Source of the DNA: Sphaerimonospora sp050942215
Lineage (GTDB): Bacteria > Actinomycetota > Actinomycetes > Streptosporangiales > Streptosporangiaceae
Reading direction: 5' to 3'
NCBI RefSeq assembly: GCF_050942215.1
Contig: NZ_CP192056.1
Location: 2,728,001 to 2,792,000 of the forward strand
DNA length: 64,000 nt
Part shown: piece after piece, positions 59,126-64,000 of the stretch
Numbering within the stretch: position 1 is the first letter of the stretch
Layout of the letters: each line of letters starts with the position of its first letter
Program-made: the position numbers and the translations under genes
The notes under the pieces: generated by a model
What the model was told of the DNA's origin: nothing
What the model saw: only the letters and a program-made list of their open reading frames with translations
The model's database searches: none

Positions 59126-62100
59126 TCACAAACCCAGCGTGATGAACCGCTCGACGACCACGGCGACGGCGACCACGCCGGCCGCTGCCGCGATCAGGAA
59201 CAGGCCGCGGCGCCGGCGGCGGGAGCCGCTCAGGCCCAGCGTCTCGGCGGCGACGAGCACGCCGGAGTACAGCGCGAAGGCGATCAGCCCGAGCGGCGTC
59301 CACGGCGTGTCGGCGGGCGGGGCGAGCGTGTAGTCGGCGGGGGGCGGCACCGATCCCGGCGGCTGCCTGCGCAGCGCGTAGACGGCCGCGTCGTCGTCGG
59401 TGAACAGGGTGACCAGGTCGGGGGAGCCGCCGAGGGCGGCGCGCAGCCGCTTCCCCCATCCGACGGGGATGCCCTGGGCGAGCGGGTCGGTCACCTCCAG
59501 CATCGTCTCCTGGCTGCGCAGGGTCACCAGGAACGAGCCGGGGCCGAGTTCGCGCAGCGCGGAGACGATGGGCGCGACATCGGTGGGGTCCGCGGGCGGC
59601 GTGGTGCCCATCCACTCGACCCGTTCGACGTCCCGCTCCCGCCACGGCACGACGCTGTAGGTGATGTCCGGGCTCACCGTGCCCGGCGCCGCCTCGGTCG
59701 GGGTGAGCAGCAGGACGCGGGCGCTCGGCCGGTCGTGGGCGTAGACGTACTCGAGCGCGCGGGCCTCTCCCGTGGTGACGCGTTCGAACTGCTCGTTGCC
59801 GTACCGCGCGATGAAGAAGCCGCAGGCCAGCGCCAGCACGGTCACGAACGCGGCGGTCATCGGAAGCCGGGCACGGACCAGTTCGAGCACGGACGGCCTG
59901 CCGACCACCTGCCGCATGCCCCGCAGGCTGCCGGGCAGCTCGGGGAAGAACGCGTAGGCCGCGAGGAGGCACGCCCCCGGCAGCAGGAAGAAGTACACCC
60001 GCAGCCCCATCTCGCCGCCGTAGCTCTGCATCGCCATGGCGGACACCGGGGTGATCGTCAGCACCAGCGCGACCCGGTCGACGACCCCGCGGCGGAACCT
60101 GCGCACCACCCCGGCGACCGCCAGCAGGGCGAGCACGGCGGCGAAACCGAGGCGCAGCTTGAGCACGTAGGGGTGGAGGGGGTCGCCGGTGGCGGCCGCG
60201 AGCCGTCCCGTGGTGTTCGCGGACAGGTTGCTCAGCAGGGAGCCGATGCCGCCGAGCATGTCGCCGAGGTGGCCGCCCCAGTAGGGCGTGGCCAGATAGC
60301 TGACCCAGGCCACGGCGAAGCCGCCGACGAGCCAGGGCAGGGTGACCAGGCCGCACCGCCGGACGAGGACCAGGCCCAGGGCGGCGGCCACCATCATGAA
60401 CGGGGTGATCTGGTGTGTCGCGGTCGCCGCCGCGCCGAGCAGGAGCAGCACGACGTACAGCACCAGGCGGGTGAGGCGGTCGGCGGGCCGGGAGACGAAC
60501 TCGCCGGGCTCCGGCCGTTTCCCGGACCCGGGTCCGGTGTTCCGGCGGCCGAACCACGTCACCACGATCGCCAGGAACAGCAGATAGAACAGATAGGTGG
60601 TGCCCTGGGGGGAGAAGTAGTCCTGGCCGATCCACTGAAGCGTGACGTACAGCACGGCCGCCAGCCACTTGGCCCGCCGGTCGGCCCGCATCCGGCGCAG
60701 GATCAGCAGCAGGGGGACCAGGTAGAGGATGTTCGAGACGACCGGCACCCAGTTGACGAACTCCCGGAAGTCCTCCATGCCCATCGCGCCGGAGACGAAG
60801 GCGAACGCCGCGAAGAACCCCGGCCAGCTGAACCGGGCGTCGAGGCCGGGCAGCGTGCCGCCGGTACGCGCGATGTACTCGGTGAACCCGACGTGCAGCC
60901 ACGCGGTGGGGAAACGGGGCTCGGCCGAGACGAGCGCGGACGCGCCGTGCAGGCAGAACGTGATGGCGAGCAACTGCACGAGCAGCAGCACCGGGCGGTA
61001 GCGGAGCTGGGCGAGCGTGACGAAGAACGCGAGGATCAGCAGCGCGAGCCCGGCCAGCGACAGCGGGGGCAGCACCGAGATCAGGCCGAGGCCGTTCATC
61101 CGGCCGGGATCGACCCCGGTCAGCGAGGTGCGCGGGGCCAGCAGCGCGACCAGGTAGATGGTGAAACCCTCCGCGGCGAGCAGCGGGAGCAGCCAGTTCG
61201 CTGCCCGCTCGGGCCGCCAGGCCGCAGCCACACGAGTACTGATCGTCGTCACGAGGACCATCATGCGGTACGGCAGCGCACGGGCGGCGGCGCCGGCCGG
61301 GGCCGAACCGGGCACGATCAGAGAGCGCAGCAGCGCCGGCATGATCGCGACCGCGGTGACGAGCTGCGCGACCAGCAGGCCGATCCCGACTCCGTCGATC
61401 CCGAACCGGGGGAGCAGCATGAACGTGACGGCGAAGGCGACCGCGCACATGCCGCCCTGCACGATGGCGAGCATCCTCGGCCGGCTCTTGGCCCGCAGCA
61501 CGCCGAGGTGGATCTCGATGAGCGCGCGCGGCAGCGTGGCGAGCGCGATGAGCCGCAGCAGCGTGGTGGCGTGCTCGGCGTGCCCCGGGCTGAACACCGC
61601 CATCAGGTACGGCGCGAGCACGACCGTGCCGAGGACCGTCGGGACGAGGATGAGGAGCGTGCGGGTGAGCGCGCGGCGGCCGTTCTCGGCGAGCCTGGCG
61701 GTGTCGAAGGCCCCTTCGACGGTCAGCGAGGCGGCCATGTTGACCGCGAGGATCTCGATGATCGCCCCGAGCATGCCCGTGCTGTAGAAGTAGTTGAACG
61801 TGGTGGCGTCGACGAAGGCGCCCACGATCACCGGCAGCAGGTAGGTGATCGCGAGGACGAACATGGAGCCCAGGTAGTCGCCGGCGAGGAACCTGCCGAC
61901 CGTCCTGATCGGCGGCGGGCTGCGGTGCGCCGTCTCCCGCTCGTGCGCGGGGATGAGCCGCCGGAACATGAGCAGATCGACCGGCAGCACCATGATGACC
62001 ACCGGCACCACCCATGACACCGTGATGCCGTGCTCGGGCAGCGTCCCGGCCAGCACCACCAGCAGGACGATCTTGATCACGCCGTACGTGATGTTCTCGA

Positions 62101-62626
62101 CCGGCACCCAGATCGCCTTGCGCAGGCCGGTGAGCGCCACGTCCTGCAGCGTGAAGATCACCCACGTCAGCACGGCGCCGACGAACATCAGGCCGGGGCC
62201 GAACCCGCTGAGACTGCTGTAGTTGTCGCCCCAGTAACGGAGCGTCAGGAGGAAGACGACGGTGACGACGGCCGCAGCGCCGGTCGACGCCAGGTAGACG
62301 CCGCGGATGAACCTGCCGGTGGCGCGGCCCGTGTCGGCGATGAACCTGGTGAGCGTGCCGACGAAGCCCATCGAGGTGAGCGCGGCCAGCAGCCGCATCG
62401 CCCCGATGACGGCCATCGCCCGGCCGCCGTCGTCGGTGTCGTACAGGCGGGCGGCCAGCACCCAGTAGATCAGGCCGAGCACCCCGGAGGCGCCCGCGCT
62501 GAACATGAGCGCGTAGGCGTTCTTGAACAGGGGGTCGTCCAGGCCGGGGAGGAGCCTCCTGCGCGACCGCGGGGGGCCCTTCCCGGACTCGGCCGCCGGC
62601 GGCGTGCTGGGGAGGGTCTCGGTCAC
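59126..62626 (-). CDS. Wzx-like flippase fused to a large membrane glycosyltransferase-like domain
   Basis: The 1166-residue protein has two parts. Residues 1-450 form a polysaccharide-type flippase with about 12-14 helices (LMFSAGASGVLGLIYWVLAARLY; FLAGDYLGSMFVLAITYLLP, both in part). Residues about 470-1166 form a second polytopic domain of about 12 helices. It has extracellular loops and a periplasmic C-terminal segment (LLLTPTEAAPG, WRERDVERVEWMG) resembling GT-C-type enzymes. The join is continuous with no frameshift. The GTG start overlaps a mini-ORF stop (GTGA). It could couple export with chain transfer. Confidence 0.82.
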   Translation of the reverse strand: MTETLPSTPPAAESGKGPPRSRRRLLPGLDDPLFKNAYALMFSAGASGVLGLIYWVLAARLYDTDDGGRAMAVIGAMRLLAALTSMGFVGTLTRFIADTGRATGRFIRGVYLASTGAAAVVTVVFLLTLRYWGDNYSSLSGFGPGLMFVGAVLTWVIFTLQDVALTGLRKAIWVPVENITYGVIKIVLLVVLAGTLPEHGITVSWVVPVVIMVLPVDLLMFRRLIPAHERETAHRSPPPIRTVGRFLAGDYLGSMFVLAITYLLPVIVGAFVDATTFNYFYSTGMLGAIIEILAVNMAASLTVEGAFDTARLAENGRRALTRTLLILVPTVLGTVVLAPYLMAVFSPGHAEHATTLLRLIALATLPRALIEIHLGVLRAKSRPRMLAIVQGGMCAVAFAVTFMLLPRFGIDGVGIGLLVAQLVTAVAIMPALLRSLIVPGSAPAGAAARALPYRMMVLVTTISTRVAAAWRPERAANWLLPLLAAEGFTIYLVALLAPRTSLTGVDPGRMNGLGLISVLPPLSLAGLALLILAFFVTLAQLRYRPVLLLVQLLAITFCLHGASALVSAEPRFPTAWLHVGFTEYIARTGGTLPGLDARFSWPGFFAAFAFVSGAMGMEDFREFVNWVPVVSNILYLVPLLLILRRMRADRRAKWLAAVLYVTLQWIGQDYFSPQGTTYLFYLLFLAIVVTWFGRRNTGPGSGKRPEPGEFVSRPADRLTRLVLYVVLLLLGAAATATHQITPFMMVAAALGLVLVRRCGLVTLPWLVGGFAVAWVSYLATPYWGGHLGDMLGGIGSLLSNLSANTTGRLAAATGDPLHPYVLKLRLGFAAVLALLAVAGVVRRFRRGVVDRVALVLTITPVSAMAMQSYGGEMGLRVYFFLLPGACLLAAYAFFPELPGSLRGMRQVVGRPSVLELVRARLPMTAAFVTVLALACGFFIARYGNEQFERVTTGEARALEYVYAHDRPSARVLLLTPTEAAPGTVSPDITYSVVPWRERDVERVEWMGTTPPADPTDVAPIVSALRELGPGSFLVTLRSQETMLEVTDPLAQGIPVGWGKRLRAALGGSPDLVTLFTDDDAAVYALRRQPPGSVPPPADYTLAPPADTPWTPLGLIAFALYSGVLVAAETLGLSGSRRRRRGLFLIAAAAGVVAVAVVVERFITLGL

Positions 62627-62733
62627 GGAGCGGTTTTCCCCCGGGTTTCCGCCCCGGCGCCGACTCCGGCGCCGACCGCGGTTCCGGTCCCGATGCCGGC
62701 GCCGATGCCGGTCCTGGTGCCGGCCGCCGTCAT
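62623..62733 (-). CDS. 36-residue Gly-rich mini-ORF coupled to both neighbours
   Basis: The ATG at 62733 overlaps the upstream glycosyltransferase stop (ATGA), and the TGA at 62623 overlaps the flippase-fusion GTG (GTGA). The frame encodes a glycine-rich peptide, TAAGTRTGIGAGIGTGTAVG and further Gly-Ala/Val units, ending RGKTAP. It may serve only to carry ribosomes across the gap, or it may be a small membrane-associated peptide. No family is known to me. Confidence 0.55.
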   Translation of the reverse strand: MTAAGTRTGIGAGIGTGTAVGAGVGAGAETRGKTAP

Positions 62734-63563
62734 GCGGCCCCCCGGTCGGCCATCGGCGATCGGCCGGCGGTCGGCGACCCGGTGGGCGGGAGGGCCCGGC
62801 CGCGCCGCTCGCGGACGATGGTCCTGAGGACCCGCCAGCCGTCGCGGAACGTCCGCAGGTTGCTCGTTCCGTGCAGGCGGCAGCGCTCGTGGCTGGGGAT
62901 CTCGTGGACGCGCAACCCGGCCCTGGCGGCCCGGATGTTCATCAGCGTCTCGACCTCGAACCCGGCGCAGTCGGGTGCGAGCGTGTCCAGGTGGCGGGCC
63001 CAGAAGGCGTTGTAGCCGTAGCACAGGTCGGTGTAGCGGGTGCGGAACAGCAGGTTGACCAGTGAGCTCAGCATGAGGTTGCCGAGCCTGCGCCCGGTCG
63101 TGATGTCGTCGCTGCCGCCGCCGTTGAGGAAGCGCGACCCCTTGGCGTAGTCGGCGCCGGCGACGAGCGCGCCGACGAAGCGGACGATCTCCCGCCCGTC
63201 GGTCGAGCCGTCCGCGTCGATCATGACGATGATCTCGCCCGTGCACGCGGCGAAGCCCTCGGCGAGCGCGTCGCCCTTGCCGCTGCCGCGCTGGCGCACC
63301 ACCCGCAGACCGGGCCGCAGCCGTCTGGCCACCGCGACCGTGTCGTCGGTGGAGTCGCCGTCGACGAGCACCACCTCGTGGATCCACCGGGGCAGGGTCG
63401 CGAACACGTGGGGCAGATTCTCCGCCTCGTTCAGCGCCGGTACCACGACGCTCACCCGAGGGGTGATCGCCATCGAGGGGGAAACTCTCACAAACCCGTC
63501 CATGGAGGCTTGCTGGGAGAGCGGCCCTAAGTGCGGGATGGAGCTGCTGCTCTCGCGGTTCAT
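62730..63563 (-). CDS. family 2 glycosyltransferase, DPM1-like
   Basis: The 277-residue GT-A enzyme has VSVVVPALNEAENLPHVF, the DxD-like MIDADGSTDG and LCYGYNAFWARHL. This pattern fits polyprenyl-phosphate mannose/glucose synthases, which charge a lipid carrier. The start is ATG 63563 with GGAGG 10 bases upstream; a later ATG at 63473 begins nearer the domain but lacks a ribosome site. It would supply the sugar donor for the fusion protein's membrane transferase domain. Confidence 0.9.
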   Translation of the reverse strand: MNRESSSSIPHLGPLSQQASMDGFVRVSPSMAITPRVSVVVPALNEAENLPHVFATLPRWIHEVVLVDGDSTDDTVAVARRLRPGLRVVRQRGSGKGDALAEGFAACTGEIIVMIDADGSTDGREIVRFVGALVAGADYAKGSRFLNGGGSDDITTGRRLGNLMLSSLVNLLFRTRYTDLCYGYNAFWARHLDTLAPDCAGFEVETLMNIRAARAGLRVHEIPSHERCRLHGTSNLRTFRDGWRVLRTIVRERRGRALPPTGSPTAGRSPMADRGAA

Positions 63564-63885
63564 GGGTACGGATCCTCCGTGGCGGGGCTGATCGGCGTCT
63601 TCGCGCGGTTCACCGAGGGTATGTGTCGGGGGCGGAACACACGCGAAATCGGGCGGGAGACCGTCCGAAATCTCGCGGAGACCCGAGACTATCGTTCCGG
63701 CCTCGCCGCGCGTGCGCCACCCCGCGAAGCGGTCGTCAAAGAAGAAATCGCCACAGTGCCCCCCACCCCTCGCCGGTGATCGGCGAAATCAGGATCACCC
63801 GCTGATCGTCGTGCTTATCTGACCAATCGATGGCCGAACTGTCAACGCGGACGCCCGGTGGCGTACCGGTGGCGTTTTGGGTCCC
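63564..63885. other. intergenic region without recognisable gene
   Basis: This 322-bp stretch is somewhat AT-richer and must hold the promoter of the glycosyltransferase operon on the minus strand. I see no RNA gene, repeat or ORF with a ribosome site. Confidence 0.5.
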
Positions 63886-64000
63886 TCATCGATCGGCCTG
63901 CGACTTGTCCTGATCTTCCGGTTCCTCCGGCTCCCCCGGGTCCGGCCGTTCGCCGTCGGGCAGGCGGTCGCCCAGCCGGCGGGCCACCCCCGCCCGCAGT
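63886..64000 (-). CDS. C-terminal end of an unidentified protein (cut by window)
   Basis: A minus-strand frame open from the window edge ends at TGA 63886. It encodes 37 residues with an Arg-rich part (RAGVARRLGDRLPDG) and an acidic Pro/Glu tail (GEPEEPEDQDKSQADR). This tail composition is typical of actinobacterial protein C-termini, but the protein cannot be identified. Confidence 0.5.
   Translation of the reverse strand, partial: LRAGVARRLGDRLPDGERPDPGEPEEPEDQDKSQADR

Noticed and set aside
59102..62017. 971-residue plus-strand ORF
   Set aside because: It is the antisense shadow of the flippase fusion, with extreme Glu/Gln/Arg/His composition and no domain.
57558..62165. 1535-residue minus-strand ORF
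   Set aside because: It is an off-frame shadow of the flippase fusion and antisense to the second GH39-like gene. It is Arg/Pro/Gly-rich without motifs, as expected from high-GC codon bias.

Overview
The window is high-GC actinomycete chromosome. Mycothiol ligase MshC, an InhA-type enoyl-ACP reductase, UppP/phosphomutase/DUF3090/SCO1664-family neighbours, dodecin, DUF3099 and a 6C-like small RNA point to Actinobacteria. A SapB-type lanthipeptide locus and the general gene set fit a sporulating filamentous group; Streptosporangiales is my best guess, but no rRNA or tRNA is present to test it.

Layout. 1-12.0 kb: end of an ABC exporter, sulfotransferase, LD-carboxypeptidase, YnfA-like protein, GH15 enzyme, a divergent yczE/MocR-regulator pair, a POT transporter and two secreted proteins. 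12.1-20.9 kb: a class III (SapB/ram-like) lanthipeptide cluster. It holds an orphan NarL-type regulator, two ABC half-transporters, two nearly identical 43-residue precursors, a three-domain synthetase and a nearby histidine kinase. The kinase is separated from the synthetase by a mirrored repeat array with a strict 53-bp period. 21-26 kb: PadR regulator with a membrane protein, a decayed XRE/ImmA-IrrE/membrane-protein operon, an FAD oxidoreductase and an ABC remnant. 26-36 kb: secreted CBM2 protein, RpiR regulator preceded by a coupled mini-ORF, a second 53-bp repeat locus, aldehyde dehydrogenase, Sco1-PCu(A)C fusion with DyP peroxidase, methyltransferase, LOG-like protein and RtcB. 36-44 kb: moaA-mobA-DUF6457, a 6C-like sRNA, DUF3099, dodecin, tldD-pmbA and fabG-fabI. 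44-50.6 kb: repeat-rich secreted protein, aldo/keto reductase, uppP-phosphomutase-DUF3090-SCO1664, an NRDE protein and mshC. 50.8-63.6 kb: an apparent extracellular polysaccharide locus. It has two GH39-like hydrolases, two FemAB-like transferases, two family-2 glycosyltransferases, a NodB deacetylase, a P450 and a 1166-residue flippase/glycosyltransferase-like fusion, with a mini-ORF coupled on both sides.

In the lanthipeptide operon the synthetase stop codon overlaps the first precursor start. A strong hairpin follows the second precursor, which would give abundant precursor and less transporter mRNA. The two ABC genes overlap by GTGA and look like a heterodimer with one degenerate ATP site. 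The regulator and the histidine kinase have no adjacent partner and may pair with each other.

The most unusual signals are the 53-bp-period repeats at two loci (mirrored at one), the ORF-delimited precursor duplication, in-frame repeat expansions in the lanthipeptide synthetase and transporter, and the coupled mini-ORFs. Start codons were chosen from Shine-Dalgarno spacing, overlap with neighbours and family length; where none decides, this is stated.
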